Source: an uncultured Paracoccaceae bacterium (GTDB taxonomy: Bacteria > Pseudomonadota > Alphaproteobacteria > Rhodobacterales > Rhodobacteraceae). From it: DNA of 50,453 nucleotides. How positions within the stretch are numbered: the stretch's first letter is position 1; each line of letters starts with the position of its first letter. Below the pieces are notes generated by a model, which saw nothing but the letters and a program-made list of their open reading frames with translations, was not told the DNA's origin and made no database searches. Location: the NCBI GenBank assembly GCA_947311485.1, contig CAMZLM010000022.1, positions 1 through 50,453 of the forward strand. Reading direction: 5' to 3'. The position numbers were made by a program, and so were the translations under genes. Of the stretch, positions 1 through 9,746 are shown in pieces.

Positions 1-606
1 AAGGACGCCATTCTGGTGGTTGAAGGCGAAATCGGCCGCACCCCCGTTGTCGCCGCCGCGCAGGACTTCAGTTTCATGGGTGGCTCGATGGGGATGTATG
101 TCGGCAACGCCATTATCGCCGCCGCCGAACGCGCCGTGGCCGCCAAACGCCCCTTTATCCTGTTTTCCGCCGCCGGTGGTGCGCGGATGCAAGAGGGCAT
201 CCTGTCCCTGATGCAAATGCCCCGCACCACCGTTGCCGTGCAAATGCTGAAAGAGGCCGGCCTACCCTATATTGTGGTCCTGACCCATCCGACAACCGGC
301 GGCGTGACCGCCAGCTATGCCATGTTGGGCGATGTGCATATTGCCGAACCCAACGCCCTGATCGGGTTTGCCGGTCAACGGGTGATCGAACAAACCCTTG
401 GCGAAAAACTGCCCGAGGGTTTCCAGCGGGCGGAATACCTGCTTGAACACGGGATGCTGGATCGTGTGACCCACCGCAAGGACATGCGCGAAGAGCTGAT
501 CACCATTACCCGCATGCTGATGAAGCAGCCCCCCGCCATCAAGGGCGACCTGCCAGCCCCCGTACCGGCCCAGGAAGACGCCACCTTTGAAGGCGATGCA
601 AAGTGA
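1..606 (+). CDS. accD: Acetyl-CoA carboxylase carboxyltransferase subunit beta (5' end missing)
   Basis: Carboxyltransferase beta subunit of acetyl-CoA carboxylase. With AccA it moves the carboxyl group from biotin on AccB to acetyl-CoA, giving malonyl-CoA for fatty acid synthesis in the cytoplasm. The window opens inside the gene, so only about 201 C-terminal residues are seen and the N-terminal zinc ribbon is outside. Crotonase-fold family signatures are present: [23 protein letters not shown] and [11 protein letters not shown]. The stop at 604-606 overlaps the GTG start of folC by four bases (GTGA), so the two genes are probably translationally coupled. An accD-folC pair is common in bacteria. 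Identification is very secure; only the start is unknown. Confidence 0.96.
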   Translation, partial: KDAILVVEGEIGRTPVVAAAQDFSFMGGSMGMYVGNAIIAAAERAVAAKRPFILFSAAGGARMQEGILSLMQMPRTTVAVQMLKEAGLPYIVVLTHPTTGGVTASYAMLGDVHIAEPNALIGFAGQRVIEQTLGEKLPEGFQRAEYLLEHGMLDRVTHRKDMREELITITRMLMKQPPAIKGDLPAPVPAQEDATFEGDAK

Positions 607-1877
607 GTGCGGCGTCAAGTGATGTCATCCTTGAACGCTTGATGACCCTGCACCCCAAGATTATCGACCTGACACTGGACCGAATGCACCGCTTGTTGGG
701 ATTGCTGGGCAATCCGGAACAATCATTGCCGCCGGTAATCCATGTGGCCGGCACCAATGGCAAAGGATCGGTTTCCGCCATGATCCGCGCGGGTCTCGAA
801 GGGGCGGGCAACAAGGTGCATGTGTTTACCTCGCCGCATCTGGCGCGGTTTCACGAACGCATCCGCGTGGCCGGTGACCTGATTTCAGAACAGGCCCTTG
901 CCACCGTGCTGGAAGAAGTCGAACAGATCAACGGTGATACATCGATTACCTATTTCGAAATCACCACCTGCGCCGCGCTCTATGAATTTTCCCGCGTTCC
1001 GGCGGATTACACAGTGTTGGAGGTTGGCCTCGGCGGGCGTCTGGATACCACCAATGTGATTGATCAGCCGGAAATGGCGATCATCACGCCGGTCTCTATC
1101 GACCATCAGCAATTTCTGGGCGAAACCATCGAGGAAATCGCCGCAGAAAAGGCCGGCATCCTGAAGCGGGGCTGTTTCGGCATTGTCGGACCACAATCAG
1201 ACGCCGCGCTAGAGGTGATCGAGGCCAAAGCCCGCGAGGTCGGAGCAACGTTGAAAACCTATGGCCAGCACTGGCATGTCTGGGAAGAAAACGGCCGACT
1301 GATTTATCAGGATGAATACGGGCTGCTGGACCTGCCAATGCCGGTACTGATCGGTGCGCATCAGGTGTTGAACGCCGGCACTGCCATTGCCGCGCTGCGC
1401 CTGCTGGGCAAGGATGAAACCGCCTGTGCCGCCGCCATGACCGACACCCAATGGCCTGCCCGCCTGCAAAAACTGCGCAAGGGACCGTTGGTTGATCTGT
1501 TGCCCGAAGGCGAAATCTGGCTGGACGGCGGGCATAATGCCGCCGCCGGTGCTGCTCTGGCCGAGGCGCTGGGCCGCCTGCCCGACCGTCCGATGCATAT
1601 GATTGTCGGCATGTTGAACACCAAGGACGTGCGCGGCTATCTGGCCCCGCTGGCCCCCAAGGCGCAATGCCTGCAAGGCGTGTCCATCCCGGGCGAAGCA
1701 GCAACCCTGTCCGCCGAAGAAACGGTTGCCGCCGCCCGCGAAGTCGGCTTTGAAGCACAGGAAGTGGACAGCGTCGAACAGGGTGTGCGCAACATCCACA
1801 AAAAAGACCCGCAATCCAGAGTTCTGATCAGCGGGTCTTTGTATCTTACCGGGAATGTGCTTCAGGAAAACGGATAA
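603..1877 (+). CDS. folC: Bifunctional dihydrofolate synthase / folylpolyglutamate synthase
   Basis: Adds glutamate to dihydropteroate and then lengthens the polyglutamate tail of folates, using ATP, in the cytoplasm. The 424-residue length is normal. The Mur-ligase-type P-loop GTNGKGS lies at residues 50-56, followed by the family motif around [13 protein letters not shown] (about 77-89). The GTG start overlaps the accD stop by four bases. The gene meets hemY tail to tail with no spacer, the two stop codons lying at 1875-1877 and 1878-1880. Confidence 0.95.
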   Translation: MSAASSDVILERLMTLHPKIIDLTLDRMHRLLGLLGNPEQSLPPVIHVAGTNGKGSVSAMIRAGLEGAGNKVHVFTSPHLARFHERIRVAGDLISEQALATVLEEVEQINGDTSITYFEITTCAALYEFSRVPADYTVLEVGLGGRLDTTNVIDQPEMAIITPVSIDHQQFLGETIEEIAAEKAGILKRGCFGIVGPQSDAALEVIEAKAREVGATLKTYGQHWHVWEENGRLIYQDEYGLLDLPMPVLIGAHQVLNAGTAIAALRLLGKDETACAAAMTDTQWPARLQKLRKGPLVDLLPEGEIWLDGGHNAAAGAALAEALGRLPDRPMHMIVGMLNTKDVRGYLAPLAPKAQCLQGVSIPGEAATLSAEETVAAAREVGFEAQEVDSVEQGVRNIHKKDPQSRVLISGSLYLTGNVLQENG

Positions 1878-3311
1878 TTATTCATCCCGAGGCGTTTCTG
1901 CCTCGGGGGTATCTTCTGTTTCCGGCTCATCAGCCTCCAACAATCCCCCCATCAAAGGCAACATTGCCACACTGCTTGCGGCACCTTCGCTTTCGGATGG
2001 GGTGACCCAATCCATGGTGTCAAACCCGCCACAGCTGTCGCATTTTGGTGCCCATGCGGTATGGGTTTTATGACAAGAGCTACAAACCCACTGCGGCCCG
2101 CGTGATGCACTCAACGCCTTGGCCAACCAACCACGCACGACTTTTTCTTCGGCCCCCTCGCCCCGCACAATCGCGGCCATAATCGCCAACGAACGGGTGG
2201 AGGGGTGTGTTTCAGCCAAATCGCCAATCGCGCGCCTTGCGCCGGGGAAATCCTCGGCGGCGAGCATCAATTCCGCCAGCAACATTTTGGTTTCTCTGTG
2301 GTCTGGGTGGAGTTTGGTCAAGGCGGCAAAACGCTTGAGCCGTGCCGTCGCCGTTTCATCCGGTTCGATTTCGGCAAATGCCGCCGCCAAATCCGGATGC
2401 GGTTTCGCATTCCATGCCTTTTTAACGATCTTGGTAGCCGCACGTTTGTTGCCATCCAGTACCTGCATTTCTGCGGCCAATACCGCCGCCGGAATCAAAT
2501 CCGGTGACAGGCGGTTTGCCTCAAGCACAATTGCTTTGCCTTTGACAACATCGCCTTCGTCCAGCAACAAACGCGCGTTGGCCAAGGCCAGAACTGCCTC
2601 CCGTCGTTTGCCGACATCCTTGGTCAGGATATTGGTGCGCACCTGCGCCGCGATGGTTTTTCCGGCACCTTGCCACTGTTCCTTGTCGGTTTGCAGCTTG
2701 AACAGGGTTTCGATGGTTGCCTTGTGCTGGGGTCGCAGGGCAAAGGCCTTTTCGGCCAGTTTCAGCGCCGTGTCTGTATCGCCTTCTGCCAGCTTTTGTT
2801 TCAGAATTCCCTGCACGCCAACAAAACGGGTTTGGTCATTCTGCAACAGGTCTTTGTAATACCCCAGCGCCCGCTGTTTTTCGCCGTTCATTTCGGCGGC
2901 TTGGGCATTGATCAACTGGGTCAAAGGCGATTTATCCAACAGTTTTTCCGCCTTGTGCGCCTTGGCAACCGCGGTGCGGGCCTCCCCTGCGGCCAAGGCA
3001 ACCATGCCATCAGCCAAGGCTTCGTAGCCGCGTTTCTGCCGGTTGCGGGAAAAATAACGCGAAATCGCGGTTTCGTCACCGTTAAAGAAATGGAACACCG
3101 CCAACAGCAGGCCCAGTATTTTAAACGCCACCCAGACAGCGAACAAAAACAGGGCAATGCCAATCAGCCCGATCAAGGGTTCAAACGTGTATTCCGTTCC
3201 AGCAAAAGACAGCCGTACCTGCCCGCCGTTTTCGATCAGAAACGAAACGCCGAATGCCGCGCCGGTGATAACCCCGATAAAGAGGAAAATGCGAATAAGG
3301 GACCAAAGCAT
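1878..3311 (-). CDS. hemY: HemY-type inner-membrane TPR protein with C-terminal zinc-ribbon
   Basis: HemY-family protein (proteobacterial type, unrelated to the Bacillus protoporphyrinogen oxidase of the same name). Its exact role in haem synthesis is unsettled. Two membrane segments lie at about residues 4-26 and 45-74. A long alanine-rich helical region with TPR-like character follows. The C-terminus carries two CxxC pairs, C410/C413 and C424/C427, arranged like a zinc ribbon or rubredoxin knuckle, and then an acidic tail. It lies downstream of hemD and the Mic60-like gene on the same strand, 13 bp after the latter, so it is probably co-transcribed with them. The 477-residue length fits the alphaproteobacterial family. 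Family assignment is strong; function is inferred from the family and the neighbours. Confidence 0.87.
   Translation of the reverse strand: MLWSLIRIFLFIGVITGAAFGVSFLIENGGQVRLSFAGTEYTFEPLIGLIGIALFLFAVWVAFKILGLLLAVFHFFNGDETAISRYFSRNRQKRGYEALADGMVALAAGEARTAVAKAHKAEKLLDKSPLTQLINAQAAEMNGEKQRALGYYKDLLQNDQTRFVGVQGILKQKLAEGDTDTALKLAEKAFALRPQHKATIETLFKLQTDKEQWQGAGKTIAAQVRTNILTKDVGKRREAVLALANARLLLDEGDVVKGKAIVLEANRLSPDLIPAAVLAAEMQVLDGNKRAATKIVKKAWNAKPHPDLAAAFAEIEPDETATARLKRFAALTKLHPDHRETKMLLAELMLAAEDFPGARRAIGDLAETHPSTRSLAIMAAIVRGEGAEEKVVRGWLAKALSASRGPQWVCSSCHKTHTAWAPKCDSCGGFDTMDWVTPSESEGAASSVAMLPLMGGLLEADEPETEDTPEAETPRDE
1886..1907. terminator. Possible bidirectional hairpin at the folC/hemY junction
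   Basis: A perfect 8-bp stem (CCCGAGGC / GCCTCGGG) with loop GTTTCT lies just past the folC stop and inside the last codons of hemY. There is no strong T-run on either side, so it may be only a weak terminator or a barrier between convergent transcripts. Confidence 0.4.
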
Positions 3312-3324
3312 GTTTTATTCCTCG

Positions 3325-4476
3325 TTATTGAGTGGCACCAAGCGATTGAGCCAGTTCTTTCATTGCAGAGCGTGCAGCAGACAGGTTGGCAAGGGGTGCA
3401 ATCCAGTCCTTCATGGCGGCCTTTGGCGCGTCGCTCAGGGTTTCGGCTTCTGCCAGCGCTTGCTCCACATTTCCCTTGATCAAGTCGTCTTCGATCCGGG
3501 ACAAAATGGCATCCGTGCTGTTACCCTCTTGTCGGGACAACGACCGTGTACCAACTTGCGTCCGCAAAAAGGCCCCCAGTTTTCCCACGACACCGCTACC
3601 GGATTCCGCCTGCGTTTCGGCCTTTAGCGCGCTATACGCCACATCCCCGAACTGGCTGCGTAAATCGGCAAGCGATGGCGTTCCGGTGGCGGCAATCGCC
3701 GCCAAACCTGCCGGGGCCTCAATGCCGGATAAATCCGTCAACCCTTCGAGCGCCCCTTGAAAGGATCCGCCCGTATCCAGAGCCGAGCCAATATCTGTCA
3801 GAAGCCGTGAAGCCGCCGATGTTGCCACTTTTGCGGTGGCGTTACTTTCCTGCTTTGACGTCGCTGCCGCGATATCCGCAATTTGCGCCTTTAGCCCGTC
3901 AATCACCGCCTGATAACCCGACAGTTTTGCAGCCGCTTCTTTGGACAAAGCAGCACCGTTTTCGGTAATTTGCAGTGCGAGCCGTTCATTCATTGCGGCA
4001 AGTTCCGCAGCCATCGTATCCAGACGGGTCTCGACTTTGGCTAAACGGTCCTTGATTTCCTGCGTGTCATTTTTGCCAAGCTCGGCCTTAATACCGGCCA
4101 AGGCCTTGTCCACATTCGCTTGCGTTACATCGCCGGTCGGGCGTGCCTCAAGTGCGGCAAGTTTTTCGGTTACCTCGCTACGCAGGGCGGCAACATCCGA
4201 TTTTGCCTCGAATTGACCGGGCATCAGGAATTCAGCAACAGGGGCCATGCCCTGCGGCAACATCGGCGCGAGCTTGGGTGCCCCCCAGAGGGCAATGCCA
4301 CAGCCCACAGCCAAAAGGAATAAAACCTTTAGCACACGCGCCGAAAGCGGGGTGTGTTGATCTTCGTCCAGATGCGCATCTGTATCCTCGGCGGGGGCTT
4401 CCGGCGTGGTGTCTTGTGCTTCTACAATTTCCGGCAAATCTTCGGTTTCTTGCGGGGTATCTTTTGGGTCTGACAC
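3325..4476 (-). CDS. Mitofilin/Mic60-like inner-membrane protein (COG4223 type)
   Basis: Bacterial relative of mitochondrial Mic60, which in alphaproteobacteria is encoded beside haem genes and is linked to inner-membrane shape and contacts with the outer membrane. The sequence has an acidic N-terminal tail (residues 1-45), one membrane segment at about 48-66, a long Ala/Lys/Glu-rich coiled-coil region at about 85-215, and a helical C-terminal part that would be the mitofilin domain. Most of the 383-residue protein would face the periplasm. It sits between hemD and hemY, the typical location of this family. Homology is judged from architecture and position rather than a single motif. Confidence 0.8.
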   Translation of the reverse strand: MSDPKDTPQETEDLPEIVEAQDTTPEAPAEDTDAHLDEDQHTPLSARVLKVLFLLAVGCGIALWGAPKLAPMLPQGMAPVAEFLMPGQFEAKSDVAALRSEVTEKLAALEARPTGDVTQANVDKALAGIKAELGKNDTQEIKDRLAKVETRLDTMAAELAAMNERLALQITENGAALSKEAAAKLSGYQAVIDGLKAQIADIAAATSKQESNATAKVATSAASRLLTDIGSALDTGGSFQGALEGLTDLSGIEAPAGLAAIAATGTPSLADLRSQFGDVAYSALKAETQAESGSGVVGKLGAFLRTQVGTRSLSRQEGNSTDAILSRIEDDLIKGNVEQALAEAETLSDAPKAAMKDWIAPLANLSAARSAMKELAQSLGATQ

Positions 4477-4592
4477 GTGAATGGTTGTCCTGTTTGGAAA
4501 ACGTCATACTGAATATAAGGAGGGAATCCCTCGTTTTAAAGGTACGCCTATGTTAAAAAAGCCTCAAGCCAATAGAGACGCCTTGCCCAAAA

Positions 4593-5297
4593 TTAGAGCA
4601 ATTCAGCCAGTGCCGCGATCATACCGGCACGGTCCGGTGTCCGGGAAATAGTCAGACGGTCTATGGGAAATCCTGCAAATTTTTGAGCAACAGTTTGGCT
4701 AATGCAAACCACATGCACATTACAAGCGCCTGATAAACCGTCTATTTTCAATAAACCACATGCGGAATTCGCAGAAAAAACCGGAATAACAACCGCATTG
4801 GTTTGCATCAGGTTAAGCGCATTTTTCGACAGAGAACGTTGGATTTGCCGATACAAAACCACCTCGCGCGCCTGAAATCCTGACCGATGCAGTTCAGGCA
4901 ACAGGTCAAAAGAAACCTGCGCGCCTCTCAGGTAGAGAAATACCGGTTCGGGGGGCAAAATTTTGCTCTTTGACCAGACAAGGAAATCGGCCACGGTTTT
5001 ACCGGTTGCCGTTGCGTTCAAACCTGTTTCCAACGCGGCCTTTTGCGTTGTTTTGCCCACACACAAGGCAGGGATATCACGGTCGGCTGTCAGAGATGCA
5101 TATCTTTTCACCGCATTGGCAGAGGTAAAAACCAGATGCGTAACACCGGTCAAGTCAATCACTGCCGTCACGGGTTCGATATGAATGACAGGGCTGTAAA
5201 TTGCATTAACCGGTCGTCCCAATACCTGCGCCAGCGCATCAACAAAGCTGTGCGCGGCGTCTTGTGGACGGATCATCAACAGGCTGGGTTGGGTCAT
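4593..5297 (-). CDS. hemD: Uroporphyrinogen-III synthase
   Basis: Closes hydroxymethylbilane to uroporphyrinogen III, inverting ring D, in the tetrapyrrole pathway to haem, sirohaem and cobalamin. The frame stays open upstream to 5423, but the ATG at 5297 gives a protein beginning MTQPSLLMIRPQ, which matches the usual HemD N-terminus, and a normal length of 234 residues. The family is poorly conserved; the N-terminal pattern, the size and the Mic60-hemY neighbours support the call. Its usual partner hemC is not upstream: the next gene is the divergent tsaD. Confidence 0.85.
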   Translation of the reverse strand: MTQPSLLMIRPQDAAHSFVDALAQVLGRPVNAIYSPVIHIEPVTAVIDLTGVTHLVFTSANAVKRYASLTADRDIPALCVGKTTQKAALETGLNATATGKTVADFLVWSKSKILPPEPVFLYLRGAQVSFDLLPELHRSGFQAREVVLYRQIQRSLSKNALNLMQTNAVVIPVFSANSACGLLKIDGLSGACNVHVVCISQTVAQKFAGFPIDRLTISRTPDRAGMIAALAELL

Positions 5298-5460
5298 TCC
5301 GATGTGAAACCATTGCGAGAGTTGAACACAAATGCTAGGGCCGTGCCAAAGCAATACAGCGTTTGCCGCAAATGTTGAATTCCTTTTTGTGACCGGCCGA
5401 CCGGCACACCGGAATTGGGACAAGGCAGCCTCGCAACACCCTTAAGGGCCGGATAGGGCA

Positions 5461-6558
5461 ATGACAAACACACTCACCGTTTTAGGACTGGAAAGCAGCT
5501 GTGATGATACCGCCGCCGCGATTGTGCGTTATTCCGGCGCAGGACCGGAGGTGCTGTCCTCTGTGGTTTGGGGGCAAAATGAATTGCACGCCGATTTTGG
5601 CGGTGTGGTTCCGGAAATTGCCGCCCGCGCCCACGCAGAGCGGCTGGATATTTGTGTGGAGCGGGCGCTTGATCAGGCCGGTCTTGGCTTGGCCGCCGTG
5701 GATGCTATTGCCGTGACCTCCGGTCCGGGGTTGATCGGCGGTGTGCTCAGCGGGGTCATGTGCGCCAAAGGGTTATCGGTGGGGTCCGGCAAGCCATTGA
5801 TCGGGGTCAATCATCTGGCGGGCCACGCCCTGACGCCACGCATGACAGATTCTGTGGCGTTCCCGTATTTGATGCTCTTGGTATCCGGCGGGCATTGCCA
5901 GTTTTTGGCGGTGCATTCCGAGGATCATTTCAAACGTCTTGGCGGCACCATTGATGATGCCCCGGGCGAAGCATTTGACAAAACGGCCAAGCTGCTGGGA
6001 CTGGGCTATCCCGGCGGGCCGTTGGTGGAACAAGAAGCGCTGACAGGGGATGCAAACCGGTTTAAACTGCCGCGTCCGCTGCTGGATCGGCCAGGGCAGG
6101 ATATGTCATTCTCCGGCTTAAAGACCGCCTTGCGCCGTGCGCGTGATGTGTTGGTTGCGGAAAAGGGCGGATTAACACGGCAGGATCGGGCGGATCTTTG
6201 CGCCGGTTTTCAGTTGGCGGTTTCGGATACGCTGGGTGAAAAAACGCGGCGGGCTTGTTTGGTGTTTCGGGATGGTGTTGATGTCACGCAGCCCGTTCTG
6301 GCCGTGGCCGGCGGAGTTGCCGCAAACACTGTGATCCGGAACCGGTTGCAACAAGTCGCCGATGAAACCGGTTTTAAATTCCTCGCCCCGCCCCTGAAAT
6401 TTTGCACCGATAACGCGGCAATGATCGCCTGGGCGGGATTGGAGCGTTTCAGACAAGGACATTGCGATGATTTGACCCTTGCAGCGCGCCCCCGCTGGCC
6501 CTTGGATCGCGAGGCCGCGCCGATGTTGGGGTCCGGTAAAAAAGGGGCCAAAGCATGA
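5461..6558 (+). CDS. tsaD: tRNA N6-adenosine threonylcarbamoyltransferase
   Basis: Transfers the threonylcarbamoyl group to A37 of ANN-decoding tRNAs to make t6A, working with TsaB and TsaE; tsaE lies further along this window. The protein has 365 residues. The ASKHA-fold start GLESSCDDT is present, and the metal-binding HxxxH motif is H118/H122 in VNHLAGH. The stop overlaps the gpsA start by four bases (ATGA). The gene is divergent from hemD, and the 163-bp gap between them should hold both promoters. Confidence 0.96.
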   Translation: MTNTLTVLGLESSCDDTAAAIVRYSGAGPEVLSSVVWGQNELHADFGGVVPEIAARAHAERLDICVERALDQAGLGLAAVDAIAVTSGPGLIGGVLSGVMCAKGLSVGSGKPLIGVNHLAGHALTPRMTDSVAFPYLMLLVSGGHCQFLAVHSEDHFKRLGGTIDDAPGEAFDKTAKLLGLGYPGGPLVEQEALTGDANRFKLPRPLLDRPGQDMSFSGLKTALRRARDVLVAEKGGLTRQDRADLCAGFQLAVSDTLGEKTRRACLVFRDGVDVTQPVLAVAGGVAANTVIRNRLQQVADETGFKFLAPPLKFCTDNAAMIAWAGLERFRQGHCDDLTLAARPRWPLDREAAPMLGSGKKGAKA

Positions 6559-7526
6559 GCCGAATCGGCATTATCGGAGCAGGCGCATTTGGTACAGGGT
6601 TGGCCTGTGCCATCGCACGGGCGGATCATGATGTGGTTTTGTGGGGGCGGGATGCTGCCCAAATGGCGCAAATGCAAAAGCACGGTCAGAACGAGCGTTA
6701 CTTGCCAGATGTTATGTTTCCGGAAACACTCTCTGTGACCGATAACCTTGCTGATTTAAGCGGTTCAACGGCATTGTTGATGGTTTTTCCAGCCCAGAAA
6801 CTACGGCCTTTTTTGCAGGAAAACGATTTATGCGCACTGGAGTGCCCAATGGTTTTTTGTGCAAAAGGGTTGGAAACCGGAACCGGTTTAACGCAAACGC
6901 AAATTGCCGAGGACTTAGGCATCAATCTGCCTTTGGCTGTGATTTCCGGCCCCGGCTTTGCCGGTGAAATCTCCCGTGGGAAACCTACCGCCTTGTCGAT
7001 TGCTTGCGCCGACAACAAGATTGGTGGTGCCTTGCAAGCCGACCTTTCGTCAACCAGCCTGCGGCTCTATTTGACGCAGGATATTACAGGCGTGCAAATG
7101 GGGGGGGCCTTGAAAAATGTCTATGCCATTGCCTGCGGCATTGTTGTGGGGGCCGATTTGGGTGAGAGCGCGCGCGCGGCCCTGCTAACGCGCGGCTTTG
7201 CCGAAATGTCCCGACTGGCGCAGAAATTAGGGGCCAGACCCGATACGTTGGCCGGGTTGTCCGGTTTTGGCGATTTGGCACTAACCTGCACGTCGCCACA
7301 ATCCCGAAATTTTTCTTTTGGCGAGGAGTTGGGCCGTTCAGGCGGGTTTGGGACCGGCACCACCGTCGAAGGGATCGCGACTGCGCGGGCCTTGGTGGCC
7401 TTGGCAGATAAACAGGGTATCGAAATGCCAATCGCAAGGGTGGTGGCGGATGTGTTGGCGCATAAAACCACTGTGTCCGAAGCATTGCAAACCTTGATGG
7501 CGCGACCGCTTAAACGGGAGGGTTAG
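6555..7526 (+). CDS. gpsA: Glycerol-3-phosphate dehydrogenase [NAD(P)+]
   Basis: Reduces dihydroxyacetone phosphate to sn-glycerol 3-phosphate, the backbone for phospholipids. The Rossmann motif GAGAFG is at residues 8-13, and a [11 protein letters not shown] segment holds the catalytic lysine. The 323-residue length is normal. Its ATG overlaps the tsaD stop, so the two form an operon. Downstream lies a 218-bp gap with a small GC-rich inverted repeat near 7535-7567 that lacks a T-run. Confidence 0.96.
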   Translation: MSRIGIIGAGAFGTGLACAIARADHDVVLWGRDAAQMAQMQKHGQNERYLPDVMFPETLSVTDNLADLSGSTALLMVFPAQKLRPFLQENDLCALECPMVFCAKGLETGTGLTQTQIAEDLGINLPLAVISGPGFAGEISRGKPTALSIACADNKIGGALQADLSSTSLRLYLTQDITGVQMGGALKNVYAIACGIVVGADLGESARAALLTRGFAEMSRLAQKLGARPDTLAGLSGFGDLALTCTSPQSRNFSFGEELGRSGGFGTGTTVEGIATARALVALADKQGIEMPIARVVADVLAHKTTVSEALQTLMARPLKREG

Positions 7527-7700
7527 GAAGAGAAAGGGGAGACTTATCCGATTCAAAGCCTCCCCTCTACCCCGAACCCCGCAAGGGGCCCTCGCAAACA
7601 AGTATCCTTAAGGCGAAGTTAGGCCGTCCATTGGTTTTCTGCAAATACTGTATCTCAATAAGTTTAGGTAATTCAGCGTATTAACCAGTTTCAAACAATA

Positions 7701-7728
7701 AAAAAGGTGCCACAACAGGCACCTTTTT
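7701..7728 (-). terminator. Intrinsic terminator of the DUF2853 gene
   Basis: A perfect 11-bp stem, AAAAAGGTGCC / GGCACCTTTTT, has a 6-nt loop (ACAACA). It lies 17 bp after the stop of the reverse-strand DUF2853 gene. The A/T arms give a T-run in either direction, so it could also end gpsA transcripts. Confidence 0.85.
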
Positions 7729-7744
7729 CGGATCTATAGCGGTG

Positions 7745-8086
7745 TTAACCGTATACGGATTCTTTGCCAAACTGCTTGGTCAGCATGTAATAGACAACCG
7801 CGCGATATTTGTTGCGCTCTGAACGGCCATAGGTATCCATGGCTTTGTTGATTGCTTCCATCAGTTCCGGTCCGTCTGCCAAACCCAGTTTTTTCATCAG
7901 GAAATTATTCTTAACCGTCTCGAGCTCACTTGCCTGCGATGCCGCAACGGTCGATGCATCCGCATTGTAAATCGACGGCCCGCAACCAATCGTTACCTTG
8001 GTCAAAAGGTCCATATCCGGCGTCATGCCGCATTTATTCTTCAGGTCGTCTGCATATTTAGCGATTAGATCGTCGCGCTTGCCCAT
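7745..8086 (-). CDS. DUF2853 family protein
   Basis: A 113-residue soluble, mostly helical protein of unknown function that I recognise as the DUF2853 family, widespread in Rhodobacterales. No enzyme motif is visible. The start at 8086 is preferred over an in-frame ATG at 8101 because a strong ribosome site (AAGGAG) sits six bases upstream of it. It is a single-gene unit with its own terminator at 7701-7728. The C-terminal part (YGRSERNKYRAVVYYML) is the most distinctive segment. The name rests on memory of the family; the coding call is strong. Confidence 0.82.
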   Translation of the reverse strand: MGKRDDLIAKYADDLKNKCGMTPDMDLLTKVTIGCGPSIYNADASTVAASQASELETVKNNFLMKKLGLADGPELMEAINKAMDTYGRSERNKYRAVVYYMLTKQFGKESVYG

Positions 8087-8228
8087 TGGGTTCTCCTTCA
8101 TTGTTCATCGAAAAATTTCGATTTCCTTCCACAGAGGAACCCCCATCAGGCCTCCTCCCCTGCGTAAATGTAGGCGATGGGGGGACACAAAAAAAGGGGC
8201 AGGCAAGAAAAACTTCCTCACCCATAAA

Positions 8229-8252
8229 AAAACGGCCCCGAAAGGCCGTTTT
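8229..8252 (-). terminator. Intrinsic terminator of ahcY
   Basis: The stem AAAACGGCC / GGCCGTTTT has a 6-nt loop. Read on the reverse strand it is followed by a T-run. It starts about 22 bp after the ahcY stop codon. Confidence 0.87.
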
Positions 8253-8274
8253 ATTACTCAAAATCGCATGGAAT

Positions 8275-9660
8275 TTAGTAACGATAATGCTCTGGCTTGT
8301 ACGGACCATCTGTTTCCACGCCGATATAATCGGCCTGATCTTTGGTCAGTTCAGTCAGTTTCACACCGATTTTTTTCAGGTGCAAACGCGCTACTTTTTC
8401 GTCCAGATGCTTGGGCAGAATGTAAACTTCATTCTTATAGGCATCGGTGTTTGTCCACAATTCCATCTGCGCCAAAACCTGATTGGTAAAGCTGGCAGAC
8501 ATCACAAACGACGGATGGCCGGTGGCGTTGCCAAGGTTCAACAAACGACCCTGAGACAGCAGGATCATCCGGTTGCCGGATGGCATTTCAATCATATCCA
8601 CCTGGTCTTTGATGTTGGTCCATTTGTGGTTGGCCAGCGCCGCCACTTGAATTTCATTGTCAAAGTGGCCGATATTGCCAACAATCGCCATATCTTTCAT
8701 TTCGCGCATATGCTCGATACGAATGATGTCTTTGTTGCCGGTGGTGGTGATGAAAATGTCGGCATCTGCAACAGCGTCTTCCAGTGTGACAACCTCAAAG
8801 CCGTCCATTGCAGCCTGCAATGCACAAATCGGGTCGACTTCCGTCACTTTCACACGGGCACCGGCACCCTGCAGCGATGCAGCGGAACCTTTGCCAACGT
8901 CGCCGTACCCGCACACAACAGCAGTCTTGCCCGCCATCATGGTGTCGGTTGCGCGACGGATACCGTCAACGAGGGATTCTTTACAGCCGTATTTGTTGTC
9001 AAACTTGGATTTGGTAACCGAGTCATTCACATTGATCGCCGGAAATGGCAATTGACCATTCTTTTGAAGGTCGTACAGACGGTGTACACCTGTTGTCGTT
9101 TCCTCGGACACGCCTTTGATTTGGGCGCGCATTTTTGTAAACCAGCCCGGGGTCGCGGCCATACGCTTTTTGATTTGTGCCTGAATGCATTCTTCTTCTT
9201 CGGAAGTCGGAGCGCCAAATTCTTCGCCGCCTTCAATGCGGGCACCCAGCAGGATGTAAAGCGTCGCATCGCCACCATCGTCAAGGATCAGGTTAGGCCC
9301 GTCATCAAACATGAAGGATTTGTCGAGGTAATCCCAGTGCTCTGTCAGGGACTGGCCTTTGATTGCGAAGACAGGAACACCTGCGGCAGCAATCGCAGCA
9401 GCAGCATGGTCTTGTGTGGAATAAATGTTGCAAGACGCCCAGCGCACGTCGGCACCCAAGGCTGTCAGCGTTTCAATCAGAACAGCTGTCTGGATTGTCA
9501 TGTGCAAGGAACCAACAATACGGGAACCCTTAAGCGGCTTGCTGTCGCCGAATTCTTCGCGCAGCGCCATCAGGCCCGGCATTTCGGTTTCTGCAATGTC
9601 CAGCTCTTTGCGGCCAAAATCGGCCAGCGAGATGTCTTTGACGATATAGTCGGTGGTCAT
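8275..9660 (-). CDS. ahcY: Adenosylhomocysteinase (S-adenosyl-L-homocysteine hydrolase)
   Basis: Reversibly splits S-adenosylhomocysteine, the by-product of methylation, into adenosine and homocysteine. It uses bound NAD+ and relieves product inhibition of methyltransferases. The start at 9660 ([10 protein letters not shown]) is chosen over an in-frame ATG at 9693 because an AGGAG site lies just upstream, giving 461 residues, normal for the family. The NAD-binding segment [10 protein letters not shown] and the conserved C-terminus KPEHYRY are present. It is followed by a clear terminator. In relatives ahcY lies beside the divL-tsaE-addAB block, and here regBA and nnrS sit between. Confidence 0.97.
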   Translation of the reverse strand: MTTDYIVKDISLADFGRKELDIAETEMPGLMALREEFGDSKPLKGSRIVGSLHMTIQTAVLIETLTALGADVRWASCNIYSTQDHAAAAIAAAGVPVFAIKGQSLTEHWDYLDKSFMFDDGPNLILDDGGDATLYILLGARIEGGEEFGAPTSEEEECIQAQIKKRMAATPGWFTKMRAQIKGVSEETTTGVHRLYDLQKNGQLPFPAINVNDSVTKSKFDNKYGCKESLVDGIRRATDTMMAGKTAVVCGYGDVGKGSAASLQGAGARVKVTEVDPICALQAAMDGFEVVTLEDAVADADIFITTTGNKDIIRIEHMREMKDMAIVGNIGHFDNEIQVAALANHKWTNIKDQVDMIEMPSGNRMILLSQGRLLNLGNATGHPSFVMSASFTNQVLAQMELWTNTDAYKNEVYILPKHLDEKVARLHLKKIGVKLTELTKDQADYIGVETDGPYKPEHYRY

Positions 9661-9746
9661 GGCCACACTCCTGTAAGTTCTATAATTCTGCATCCAGATA
9701 GCATCCGGTTACGGAATGGGCAACATGCCAGTGTTTGCAGCGCTTT

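Noticed and set aside
5298-5423. An N-terminal extension of hemD by 42 codons
   Set aside because: The extra residues show no HemD similarity, and the ATG at 5297 starts at the usual family N-terminus.
7527-7600. A gpsA terminator or small RNA in the GC-rich repeats after gpsA
   Set aside because: Only a 7-bp interrupted stem (AGGGGAG / CTCCCCT) and a CCCC-GCAA-GGGG mini-hairpin are seen, without a T-run, so nothing firm can be called.
9661-9746. A SAH or SAM/SAH riboswitch in front of ahcY
   Set aside because: The 86-bp gap between nnrS and ahcY shows neither the conserved core bases nor the pairing of those riboswitches as I know them.
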